From assembly GCA_910585625.1 (NCBI GenBank), contig CAJUFQ010000002.1, positions 89,104-102,775 of the forward strand: a stretch of 13,672 nt of DNA, read 5' to 3'. The notes beneath the pieces were generated by a model that saw nothing but the letters and a program-made list of their open reading frames with translations, ran no database searches and was not told where the DNA came from. The position numbers were made by a program, and so were the translations under genes. Positions 5,226 to 11,736 of this stretch are shown here, one piece after another (position 1 is the first letter of the stretch; the number at the start of each line of letters is the position of its first letter). The DNA is from an uncultured Lachnospiraceae bacterium (GTDB lineage: Bacteria; Bacillota; Clostridia; Lachnospirales; Lachnospiraceae).

Positions 5226-5666
5226 TTAGATCACCTCTGCTTTTCCGCCCAAAGCCTCAATCTTTTCCTTTGCACTTGCGCTGAAGGCATTTACCTGTAC
5301 TGTAAGTTTCTTGGTCAGATCGCCATTACCGAGAACCTTAACGCCGTCTCCTGTCTTCCTGATAATCCTGCGCTCCAGCAGATCAGCAACTGTCACTACA
5401 GCATCATTGTCAAATACTTCCAGTCTTTCTACATTGAATGCAATGATTTCTTTGGAATTCCTATTGGTAAAGCCGCGCTTAGGAATCCTTCGGTATAATG
5501 GCATCTGGCCACCTTCAAATCCCGGCCTTGGAGCCCCGGAACGAGCCTTCTGGCCCTTATGGCCCTTGCCTGCAGTCTTACCATTTCCTGAACCATGCCC
5601 GCGTCCCCTTCTGAAATTATTGCTGTGTTTGGAACCCTCGGCCGGTCTTAAATTAGATAAGTCCAT
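5226..5666 (-). CDS. rplO: 50S ribosomal protein L15
   Basis: L15 is a late-assembling protein that penetrates the interior of the 50S subunit. The 146-residue product is full length, opens MDLSNLRPAEGSKHS and has the glycine- and arginine-rich N-terminal extension (RRGRGHGSGNGKTAGKGHKG at about 19-38) followed by PGFEGGQMPLYRRIPKRGF and a globular C-terminal half with the GNGDLTKKLTVQVNAFSASA signature. AGGAGG stands shortly before the ATG, in the 23-base gap after rpmD. It is immediately followed by secY. Confidence 0.99.
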   Translation of the reverse strand: MDLSNLRPAEGSKHSNNFRRGRGHGSGNGKTAGKGHKGQKARSGAPRPGFEGGQMPLYRRIPKRGFTNRNSKEIIAFNVERLEVFDNDAVVTVADLLERRIIRKTGDGVKVLGNGDLTKKLTVQVNAFSASAKEKIEALGGKAEVI

Positions 5667-5689
5667 TGTGACACCTCCTAACTTTTTTC

Positions 5690-5872
5690 TTAGATTTCTT
5701 CAACTTTCACTAAATGTCTCACGTGCCGGATCATTCCCCTTACTGCGTCATTGTCCGGCATTTCCACAGAATGATTTAACTTCCTTAAGCCAAGCGCTTC
5801 TACAGTCTTACGGTTCTTAGGAACTGCACCGATTGTAGATTTCACAAGTGTTATTTTTAATTTATCTGCCAT
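5690..5872 (-). CDS. rpmD: 50S ribosomal protein L30
   Basis: L30 is a small protein on the surface of the large subunit. The 60-residue product is the standard bacterial length and shows the family pattern LKITLVKSTIGAVPKNRKTV followed by EALGLRKLNHSVEMPDNDAV and a C-terminal MIRHVRHLVKVEE segment. It lies 12 bases after rpsE and 23 bases before rplO, with GGAGAAGAG as the ribosome-binding region. Nothing unusual is seen. Confidence 0.98.
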   Translation of the reverse strand: MADKLKITLVKSTIGAVPKNRKTVEALGLRKLNHSVEMPDNDAVRGMIRHVRHLVKVEEI

Positions 5873-5884
5873 CTCTTCTCCTCC

Positions 5885-6394
5885 TTAACCGAGTATCTCT
5901 TCCACAGATTTCCCGCGGAGTTTTGCTACTTCTTCCGGAGATTTCAGCTGACTCAACGCGCTGATTGTCGCAAGGACTACATTCTGCTTATTGTTGGATC
6001 CCAAAGACTTGGTACGGATGTTCTTAATCCCAGCCAGCTCGCACACGCTACGCGCCGGGCCTCCTGCGATTACACCGGTACCTTCTGGAGCCCTTTTCAG
6101 CAGAACAGATGCTCCGGTATGCTTTCCAGAAATATCATGCGTAATACTGTTGTTATCATCTAATTTCACAGTAATCAGCTTCTTGGCTGCATCTTCTTTT
6201 CCTTTGCGGATTGCCTCGGGAATTTCAGCTGCCTTACCCAAACCTGCACCTACATGACCATTGCCGTCGCCGACAACAACCAAAGCTGTGAAGCGCATGT
6301 TACGTCCGCCCTTGACAACTTTTGTTACACGCTTAATCGATACCACTTTTTCTGTTAATTCTAATTGACTAGCATCAACGATTGTACGTTTCAT
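5885..6394 (-). CDS. rpsE: 30S ribosomal protein S5
   Basis: S5 sits on the solvent side of the 30S subunit near the mRNA entry and helps maintain decoding accuracy. The 169-residue product has the N-terminal double-stranded RNA-binding-like domain (about 14-78), including the loop VTKVVKGGRNMRF at about 23-35, where spectinomycin-resistance changes occur in other bacteria; here it looks wild type. The C-terminal domain contains APEGTGVIAGGPARSVCELAG. GGAGG precedes the ATG in the 17-base gap after rplR. Confidence 0.99.
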   Translation of the reverse strand: MKRTIVDASQLELTEKVVSIKRVTKVVKGGRNMRFTALVVVGDGNGHVGAGLGKAAEIPEAIRKGKEDAAKKLITVKLDDNNSITHDISGKHTGASVLLKRAPEGTGVIAGGPARSVCELAGIKNIRTKSLGSNNKQNVVLATISALSQLKSPEEVAKLRGKSVEEILG

Positions 6395-6411
6395 GTATTT
6401 GTCTCCTCCTA

Positions 6412-6780
6412 TTAAAAGTCTAAACCAGCTTCTCTGGCTGCGTCAGCCAAAGCTTGGATTTTTCCCTGATAGATATAACCGCCTCTGTCGAAGACAACAG
6501 TGGTAATGCCTTTGTCTAACGCTCTCTTGGCAATCACTGCCCCCAGATGTGCTGCTGCTTCTACGTTATTGGTTTTCTCAAGCTCTGCTTTTACATCCTT
6601 CTGAAGTGTAGACGCGGAAACAAGCGTATGCTGGGCTGTGTCGTCAATAATCTGCGCATAGATATGATTATTGCTTCGGAACACAGCTAAACGTGGCCTT
6701 TCAGCAGTACCGGAGAAACGATTGCGCACTCTTCTGTGTTTTTTCAAACGAACTTCGGATCTTGATTTTTTATTAACCAT
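6412..6780 (-). CDS. rplR: 50S ribosomal protein L18
   Basis: L18 binds 5S rRNA together with L5 and anchors it in the central protuberance. The 122-residue product is full length, with a basic N-terminus (about 1-30), the core LAVFRSNNHIYAQIIDD, and the family C-terminus VVFDRGGYIYQGKIQALADA ahead of ARE.GLDF. It follows rplF by 17 bases and has AGGAGGAAC before the ATG. No anomaly. Confidence 0.99.
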   Translation of the reverse strand: MVNKKSRSEVRLKKHRRVRNRFSGTAERPRLAVFRSNNHIYAQIIDDTAQHTLVSASTLQKDVKAELEKTNNVEAAAHLGAVIAKRALDKGITTVVFDRGGYIYQGKIQALADAAREAGLDF

Positions 6781-6797
6781 TTTTTGTTCCTCCTATA

Positions 6798-7337
6798 TTA
6801 TTTCTTACCAGTCTTACCAACTTTACGCCTAATGACTTCATCAACATATTTGATACCCTTCCCTTTGTAAGGCTCAGGTCTTCTCTTATCTCTGATTTCC
6901 GCTGCGTACTGGCCAACTTTTTCTTTGTCGATGCCGGAAACGGTAATCTTATTGCCGTCTACCTTGGACTCCAGCCCTTCCGGATCCGTCATGATGACCG
7001 GATGGGAATATCCTAAGTTCAGGGTCAGGTCCTTGCCGGATTTTGACGCCCTATAGCCGACACCGTTCACTTCCAGTTCCTTCGTGTAACCTTCCGTTAC
7101 GCCGACAACCATGTTGTTAATCAGCGTCCTTGTCAGGCCATGCAAGGATTTCATTTTCTTTAAATCATTCGGCCTTGAAACCGTAATCTCAGAGCCTTCT
7201 GACTTGATTTCCATTTCTGTGGGGAGCGTTCTCTCTAATGTCCCCTTTGGACCTTTTACAGTCACATGATTATTTTCTGCAATATCGACAGTAACGCCTG
7301 CCGGCACCGCGATTGGCATTCTTCCGATTCGTGACAT
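6798..7337 (-). CDS. rplF: 50S ribosomal protein L6
   Basis: L6 lies near the factor-binding site and the sarcin-ricin loop of the large subunit. The start is placed at the ATG giving MSRIGRMPIAVPAGV, because AGGAGGT stands six bases upstream and matches the family N-terminus; a longer reading from base 7355 would begin inside rpsH. The 179-residue product has the two repeated L6 domains and the conserved C-terminal block RRPEPYKGKGIKYVDEVIRR. The rpsH stop codon TAG forms part of the ribosome-binding site, implying coupled translation. Confidence 0.98.
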   Translation of the reverse strand: MSRIGRMPIAVPAGVTVDIAENNHVTVKGPKGTLERTLPTEMEIKSEGSEITVSRPNDLKKMKSLHGLTRTLINNMVVGVTEGYTKELEVNGVGYRASKSGKDLTLNLGYSHPVIMTDPEGLESKVDGNKITVSGIDKEKVGQYAAEIRDKRRPEPYKGKGIKYVDEVIRRKVGKTGKK

Positions 7338-7348
7338 GCCCGTACCTC

Positions 7349-7750
7349 CTACCATACATAGGCGAGAACTTCACCGCCTACTGCTAATTTTCTTGCTTCT
7401 TTATCAGTTACAACGCCCTGGTTCGTGGAGAGGATTGCAATTCCCAGCCCGCCCAGGACTCTCGGAATCTCATTCTTGCCAGCATAAACGCGCAGCCCCG
7501 GCTTAGAAATCCTCTTAAGTCCAGTAATGATTTTCTCATTCTTGTCCTTGCCATATTTCAAAGTAATGCGAATTGTATTGAAACTCTCACCTTCCACGAT
7601 GTCATATTTTACGATATATCCTTCATTTGCAAGGATGTCGGCGATTGCAACTTTCATCTTGGAAGCTGGAACATCTACTGTATCATGTTTGGCAGTGTTT
7701 GCATTACGGATTCTTGTAAGCATATCTGCGATTGGATCACTCATTGTCAT
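7349..7750 (-). CDS. rpsH: 30S ribosomal protein S8
   Basis: S8 binds helix 21 of 16S rRNA early in assembly and in enterobacteria represses the spc operon. The 133-residue product has the family start MTMSDPIADMLTRIRNA and the C-terminal rRNA-binding signature (ISKPGLRVY, then LGIAILSTNQGVVTDKEAR). AGGAGG lies 11 bases before the ATG. The 153-base gap separating it from rpsN is filled mostly by repeat copy B, which places a folded RNA just upstream of the S8 initiation region. Confidence 0.99.
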   Translation of the reverse strand: MTMSDPIADMLTRIRNANTAKHDTVDVPASKMKVAIADILANEGYIVKYDIVEGESFNTIRITLKYGKDKNEKIITGLKRISKPGLRVYAGKNEIPRVLGGLGIAILSTNQGVVTDKEARKLAVGGEVLAYVW

Positions 7751-7784
7751 GATGTGTAATTCCTCCTAACTTTTTCTTGTATAA

Positions 7785-7901
7785 GGAAGTTCTGTTCGCT
7801 AAGCTCGGCCTTCGCCTACGGCTCGCCCTTGCTAATCTCTCAGAACGACCTCGCACTAACCTCAAGCTACGCTTGGCAGCTTGCTTTCGCTAAGTGCTTC
7901 C
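7785..7901 (-). repeat. Intergenic repeat copy B between rpsN and rpsH (complete)
   Basis: This 117-bp element begins two bases after the rpsN stop and ends before the rpsH ribosome-binding site. Its ends are inverted GGAAG/CTTCC, with TTCGCTAAG just inside both ends on the plus strand. On the transcribed strand it holds two hairpin domains: one with GCACT/AGTGC outer and CAAGCT/AGCTTG inner arms (7897-7853), the other bounded by GTTCTG/CAGAAC (7846-7789) with a GC-rich interior of GGCGA-like repeats. The first domain is 39/42 identical to copy A at 1-42; copy C at 2331-2404 is a divergent relative. No open reading frame is evident. Confidence 0.85.
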
Positions 7902-7903
7902 GG

Positions 7904-8089
7904 TCACCAACTTGCCTTTTTAACACCTGGTATCTGTCCTTTATATGCCAACTCACGGAAGCAAATCCTGCAGATTCCATATTTCCTTAAGTATGCATGG
8001 GGACGCCCACAAATCCTGCAGCGGCTGTATTCTCTGGTAGAGAATTTCTGTTTGCGCTGCTGTTTTACTTTCATTGATGTTTTTGCCAT
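7904..8089 (-). CDS. rpsN: 30S ribosomal protein S14, zinc-binding short form
   Basis: S14 is a late-assembling protein of the 30S head. The 61-residue product is the short, zinc-binding (type Z) form: Cys24, Cys27, Cys40 and Cys43 make a CX2C-X12-CX2C site, and the C-terminus KGQIPGVKKASW is the family's invariant end. The long zinc-independent paralogue is not in this window. The gene lies 15 bases after rplE, with GGAGGGAAT before the ATG, and is followed at once by repeat copy B. Some annotations use rpsZ for this form. Confidence 0.98.
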   Translation of the reverse strand: MAKTSMKVKQQRKQKFSTREYSRCRICGRPHAYLRKYGICRICFRELAYKGQIPGVKKASW

Positions 8090-8104
8090 TAAAATTCCCT
8101 CCTA

Positions 8105-8647
8105 TTATTTCATAAATGGCATATTGAACTGCGCCAACAACTCACGTGCTTCTTCGTCTGTCTTAGCTGTGGTTACGAAAATAACATCCATGCCACGGAT
8201 TTTGTCAATCTTATCGTATTCGATTTCTGGGAAAATCAGCTGTTCCTTGATTCCGAGCGCATAATTTCCTCTTCCGTCAAACGCGTTAGGGTTCACGCCC
8301 CTGAAGTCACGCACACGCGGCAGTGCAAGATTAATCAGGCGGTCAACAAACTCATACATCTTGTCGCCCCTTAAGGTAACCTTGCATCCGATGGGCATTC
8401 CTTCCCTGATTTTGAAGTTAGCTATGGATTTCTTAGCCTTGGTAATTACGGCTTTCTGTCCTGCAATCGTCTCCATATCGCTGACTGCGGCATCCAAAAG
8501 CTTCGCATTTTCCTTTGCCTCGCCAACACCCATGTTGATGACAACTTTCTCAAGCTTCGGTACCTGCATAACATTTTTATATTCAAACTTTTTCATCAGA
8601 GCGTCAACGATTTCGTTCTGATAAATCTCTTTCAATCTGCTACTCAA
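8105..8647 (-). CDS. rplE: 50S ribosomal protein L5
   Basis: L5 binds 5S rRNA and forms an intersubunit bridge with S13. The 180-residue product is full length and carries the expected blocks: SRLKEIYQNEIVDALMKKF at the N-terminus, VINMGVGEAKEN near residue 40, LRGDKMYEFVDRLINLALPR and RDFRGVNPNAFDGRGNYALG in the middle, and FVTTAKTDEEARELLAQFNM near the end. The start is an unusual TTG codon (8645-8647), supported by AGGAGG nine bases upstream; the next in-frame ATG would remove essential N-terminal sequence. It lies 23 bases after rplX. Confidence 0.98.
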   Translation of the reverse strand: MSSRLKEIYQNEIVDALMKKFEYKNVMQVPKLEKVVINMGVGEAKENAKLLDAAVSDMETIAGQKAVITKAKKSIANFKIREGMPIGCKVTLRGDKMYEFVDRLINLALPRVRDFRGVNPNAFDGRGNYALGIKEQLIFPEIEYDKIDKIRGMDVIFVTTAKTDEEARELLAQFNMPFMK

Positions 8648-8670
8648 CTGAATGGACCTCCTCTCCTGAA

Positions 8671-8982
8671 TTAATCAATGATGTCGCCAGTGGATTTGGC
8701 AAAACGTACTTTCTTGTCTCCGTCCATCTTGAAGCCTATCCTGGTAGGTTTCCCCTTGTGGACATACATTACGTTAGAAATATGGATGGGTCCTTCCTGA
8801 TGCACAATGCCGCCCTGCTGGTTCATCATGTTGGGCTTCGTGTGCTTTGTGATCATGTTGACGCCTTCTACCAAAATAGTATTTTTCTTCCTGTTTATGG
8901 AAATAACTTTCCCTTCTTTGTCTTTGTCTTTCCCGGTGATGACTCTGACAGTATCGCCTCTTTTAATCTTTAATGTTGCCAT
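8671..8982 (-). CDS. rplX: 50S ribosomal protein L24
   Basis: L24 is an assembly-initiator protein that binds the 5' end of 23S rRNA near the exit tunnel. The 103-residue product contains the N-terminal KOW motif (KRGDTVRVITGKDKDKEGKV at about 7-26), then KKNTILVEGVNM and the conserved GGIVHQEGPIHISNVM stretch, ending ATGDIID-like (STGDIID). AGGAGG lies close to the ATG in the 11-base gap after rplN. No anomaly. Confidence 0.99.
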   Translation of the reverse strand: MATLKIKRGDTVRVITGKDKDKEGKVISINRKKNTILVEGVNMITKHTKPNMMNQQGGIVHQEGPIHISNVMYVHKGKPTRIGFKMDGDKKVRFAKSTGDIID

Positions 8983-8993
8983 CTTCCAACCTC

Positions 8994-9362
8994 CTATAAT
9001 ACTTCCGGAGCTAAGGAAACAATCTTCATAAACTGTTTTTCACGAAGCTCTCTAGCAACTGGCCCAAAGATACGGGTTCCTCTCGGAGTTTTGTCCTCTT
9101 TGATGATAACAGCCGCATTTTCGTCAAATTTGATATAAGAACCGTCTTTACGACGCGCACCTTTCTTAGTACGGACCACTACAGCCTTGACGATATCGCC
9201 TTTTTTAACAACGCCGCCTGGTGTTGCATCTTTAACCGTAGCAGTAATGATATCCCCGATATTCGCATATCTCCTGACAGAACCGCCCATAACACGGATG
9301 CAAAGCAATTCTTTTGCTCCTGTATTATCAGCTACTTTCAGTCTACTTTCCTGTTGAATCAT
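8994..9362 (-). CDS. rplN: 50S ribosomal protein L14
   Basis: L14 lies at the subunit interface and takes part in bridge formation with 16S rRNA. The 122-residue product is full length, opening MIQQESRLKVADNTGAKELL, with the family block GDIITATVKDATPGGVVKKG and the C-terminus FGPVARELREKQFMKIVSLA. AAAGGAGG precedes the ATG in the 14-base gap after rpsQ. It marks the start of the spc-type gene set, but no promoter is visible between rpsQ and rplN, so the S10 and spc parts appear co-transcribed. Confidence 0.99.
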   Translation of the reverse strand: MIQQESRLKVADNTGAKELLCIRVMGGSVRRYANIGDIITATVKDATPGGVVKKGDIVKAVVVRTKKGARRKDGSYIKFDENAAVIIKEDKTPRGTRIFGPVARELREKQFMKIVSLAPEVL

Positions 9363-9376
9363 GCTGGCAGCCTCCT

Positions 9377-9634
9377 TTACTTCGCTCTCTCAACGATTTC
9401 TACAAGCCTCCACCTTTTGTCTTTTGACAGCGGCCTTGTCTCCATTACTCTGACGGTATCGCCAATGTTGCAGTCATTGTTCTCGTCATGAGCTTTTAAT
9501 TTATAAGTTTTCTTAACGATTTTGTTGTAAAGGGGATGTCTTACATTGTCTCTCACTGCAACAACAATGGTCTTATCCATCTTGTCACTTACAACAACAC
9601 CGGTACGTGTTTTTCTAAGATTTCTTTCTTCCAC
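9377..9634 (-). CDS. rpsQ: 30S ribosomal protein S17
   Basis: S17 is an early-binding OB-fold protein of the 30S body. The 85-residue product has the expected core: RKTRTGVVVSDKMDKTIVV at the N-terminus, HPLYNKIVKKTYKLKAHDE in the middle, and IGDTVRVMETRPLSKDKRW before the C-terminal VEIVERAK. The start is GTG at 9632-9634, with AAAGGAGA about 11 bases upstream; there is no nearby in-frame ATG that would keep the N-terminal strand. The 48-base gap after rpmC holds only this ribosome-binding region. Confidence 0.98.
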   Translation of the reverse strand: MEERNLRKTRTGVVVSDKMDKTIVVAVRDNVRHPLYNKIVKKTYKLKAHDENNDCNIGDTVRVMETRPLSKDKRWRLVEIVERAK

Positions 9635-9682
9635 GATATAGAATCTCCTTTCAATAAAAGTTGGACGGAAGCATACGTTGTC

Positions 9683-9889
9683 TTATGCCTCTTTCGCCTT
9701 TTCAGTGATAATCGTTTGAATTCTAGCGATATTCTTGCGAACTTCCTTGATTCTTCCGGTATTATCTAACTGATTTGTTGCATTCTGAAATCTCAAGTTG
9801 AACAATTCCTTCTTCGCAGCCACCAGCTGTTCCTGTAATGACGCTATATTCTCTTCTCTTAACTCTTTTAAATAATTACTAGTTTTCAT
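9683..9889 (-). CDS. rpmC: 50S ribosomal protein L29
   Basis: L29 sits at the polypeptide exit and, with L23, helps dock signal recognition particle and chaperones. The preferred start is the ATG at 9887-9889 giving MKTSNYLKELREENI (68 residues), because AAGGCGG lies at a suitable distance and it matches the family N-terminus; a GTG three codons upstream (9898) is the alternative. The product is a two-helix hairpin with the hallmark LFNLRFQNATNQLDNTGRI. The start overlaps the end of rplP by 11 bases, so translation is coupled. Confidence 0.96.
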   Translation of the reverse strand: MKTSNYLKELREENIASLQEQLVAAKKELFNLRFQNATNQLDNTGRIKEVRKNIARIQTIITEKAKEA

Positions 9890-10316
9890 TTGATTCACCG
9901 CCTTCTAAGTCTGCACGTGAAACTACTTTACATTTACAAGGTAATTTATGTGTAGCAAGACGTAATGCCTCACGAGCTATTTCTTCTGGTACACCGGAAA
10001 TCTCGAACATTACGCGACCTGGCTTCACTACAGCCACCCAATACTCCAATGTTCCTTTTCCGGAACCCATACGAGTTTCCGCTGGTTTCGCAGTTACCGG
10101 TTTGTCCGGGAAAATTTTAATCCAGACTTTACCTCCACGCTTGATGTAACGTGTCATTGCAATACGGGCTGCCTCAATCTGGTTAGACTTAATCCAGCAA
10201 GGCTCCATAGCCACGATGCCATATTCACCATTTGAAATTTTATTACCTCTCAACGCCTTTCCTGCCATGGAACCACGGAACTGTTTACGGCGTTTTACTC
10301 TTTTTGGCATTAACAT
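9879..10316 (-). CDS. rplP: 50S ribosomal protein L16
   Basis: L16 lies next to the A-site tRNA and the peptidyl-transferase region. The 145-residue product is full length: MLMPKRVKRRKQFRGSMAGK at the N-terminus, GIVAMEPCWIKSNQIEAARI, the loop TAKPAETRMGSGKGTLEYW near residues 75-93, and the C-terminal EALRLATHKLPCKCKVV. The ATG overlaps the rpsC stop by one base (TAATG), and the end of the gene overlaps rpmC. The ribosome-binding site AAGGGAG is within rpsC. No anomaly. Confidence 0.99.
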   Translation of the reverse strand: MLMPKRVKRRKQFRGSMAGKALRGNKISNGEYGIVAMEPCWIKSNQIEAARIAMTRYIKRGGKVWIKIFPDKPVTAKPAETRMGSGKGTLEYWVAVVKPGRVMFEISGVPEEIAREALRLATHKLPCKCKVVSRADLEGGESNEN

Positions 10317-10972
10317 TATTTATCGCTCCCTTCCTTAGATTCCTTTGTTGGAAGGATTTCGCCCTTGTAAATCCACACCTTTACGCCAACTTTTCCGTAA
10401 GTGGTATCTGCTTCGGCGAATCCATAATCGATATCTGCTCTTAATGTCTGAAGCGGGATGGTCCCCTCGCTGTAGAACTCTGTACGTGCCATATCGGCAC
10501 CGCCCAGACGTCCGGAAACGGAACTCTTGATTCCCAATGCGCCGGCTTTCATGCTCCTGCCCATACAGGACTTCATTGCCCGGCGGAAAGACACACGGTT
10601 CTCCAGCTGCAGCGCGATATTCTCAGCTACTAACTGGGCGTCTTTATCCGGCCTCTTAACCTCTTTGATATCCACAACCAGTTTCTTATCTGTATATTTC
10701 TGAAGTTCAGCTTTTACTTTCTCAATTTCAGAACCGCCCTTGCCAATTACGACGCCAGGCTTTGCGGTGTAGAGGATAACCTTCACGCGGTCAGAAGCCC
10801 TCTCAATCTCAATCTTAGAAACGCCGGATGCGTATAATTTCTTCTTCAAAAATGTTCTGATGTTGTAATCTTCAACCAAAAAGTCTGCAAAATCTGATTC
10901 TGCGTACCATTTAGAGTCCCAATCTTTGATAATGCCGACTCTTAAGCCATGAGGATTCACTTTCTGTCCCAT
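10316..10972 (-). CDS. rpsC: 30S ribosomal protein S3
   Basis: S3 forms part of the mRNA entry channel and its helicase activity. The start is placed at the ATG giving MGQKVNPHGLRVGII, the invariant family N-terminus, six to seven bases after TAGGAGGGC; a longer reading from 10996 starts inside rplV. The 218-residue product has the KH domain with the GKGG loop at 77-80, the SFRRAMKSCMGRSMKAGALG block, and the C-terminal VKVWIYKGEILPTK. The rplV stop TAG is itself part of the ribosome-binding site. Confidence 0.99.
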   Translation of the reverse strand: MGQKVNPHGLRVGIIKDWDSKWYAESDFADFLVEDYNIRTFLKKKLYASGVSKIEIERASDRVKVILYTAKPGVVIGKGGSEIEKVKAELQKYTDKKLVVDIKEVKRPDKDAQLVAENIALQLENRVSFRRAMKSCMGRSMKAGALGIKSSVSGRLGGADMARTEFYSEGTIPLQTLRADIDYGFAEADTTYGKVGVKVWIYKGEILPTKESKEGSDK

Positions 10973-10982
10973 GTTTGCCCTC

Positions 10983-11369
10983 CTATCTCTCATCAAGCAC
11001 GATTGTTATGTGGCTCATTCTCTTCTCAATCCGGTAAGCCCTTCCCTGTGCCCTTGGTCTCACTCTTTTCATTGTCGGTCCTTTATTCGCATAACACTCT
11101 GCGATATAAAGGTTTTCTGCATCCAATCCATTGTTGTTCTCCGCATTGGCAATCGCAGATTTCAGTAACTTTTCTATGATGCTTGATGCATACCTGGGAC
11201 TGTAAGCCAAAATCGCCAAAGCGGTCCTGACGTCTTTTCCACGAATCGCATCCAGTACAAAACATGCTTTCTGAACAGATACCCGGGCATAAGATAACTT
11301 AGCTGAAGGCCTGGTATCTTTCTGTGCATTTCTTTCTCTCTTAATTTGACTTCTATGTCCTTTCGCCAT
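10983..11369 (-). CDS. rplV: 50S ribosomal protein L22
   Basis: L22 lines the exit tunnel with L4. The 128-residue product has a basic N-terminal extension of about 20 residues (MAKGHRSQIKRERNAQKDTR) ahead of the core that starts AKLSYARVSVQKA; the extension makes it longer than the enterobacterial protein (110). The tunnel beta-hairpin, KGPTMKRVRPRAQGRAYRI at about 96-114, looks intact and shows no macrolide-resistance type duplication or deletion. AAAGGAGG precedes the ATG in the 25-base gap after rpsS. Confidence 0.99.
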   Translation of the reverse strand: MAKGHRSQIKRERNAQKDTRPSAKLSYARVSVQKACFVLDAIRGKDVRTALAILAYSPRYASSIIEKLLKSAIANAENNNGLDAENLYIAECYANKGPTMKRVRPRAQGRAYRIEKRMSHITIVLDER

Positions 11370-11394
11370 GGATGGTGGAACCTCCTTTCAATAA

Positions 11395-11676
11395 TTAACG
11401 AACCTTTGATTTCTTCTCGTCTTTCCCATGTCCGCGGTAAGTTCTTGTCGCAACGAACTCGCCAAGCTTATGTCCGACCATATCCTCCGTAACATATACC
11501 GGCACATGCTTCCTTCCGTCATGGACTGCAAAAGTATGCCCTACAAACTGCGGGAAAATTGTGGAACGGCGGGACCATGTCTTGATCACGCTCTTTTCAC
11601 CCGCTGCGTTCATAGCATCTACTTTTTTTAATAAACTCTCATCAGCAAATGGTCCTTTTTTCAGTGAACGACCCAT
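11395..11676 (-). CDS. rpsS: 30S ribosomal protein S19
   Basis: S19 pairs with S13 in the 30S head near the A-site tRNA. The 93-residue product is full length, with MGRSLKKGPFADESLLKKV at the N-terminus and TIFPQFVGHTFAVHDGRKHV leading into the conserved EDMVGHKLGEFVATRTYRGH. The ATG is preceded by AAGGAGG. The 60-base gap after rplB contains short GC-rich complementary segments (CCCGC/GCGGG) but no T-run, so no terminator is called. Confidence 0.99.
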   Translation of the reverse strand: MGRSLKKGPFADESLLKKVDAMNAAGEKSVIKTWSRRSTIFPQFVGHTFAVHDGRKHVPVYVTEDMVGHKLGEFVATRTYRGHGKDEKKSKVR

Positions 11677-11736
11677 AATTTACCTCCTTGATTATCCCCG
11701 CGCGCCGGACAAAAAGTACGGCTGCGGGCCTCCTTA

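Noticed and set aside
11677..11736. Terminator between rplB and rpsS
   Set aside because: The short CCCGC/GCGGG arms have no following T-run and a terminator here would cut an essential operon.
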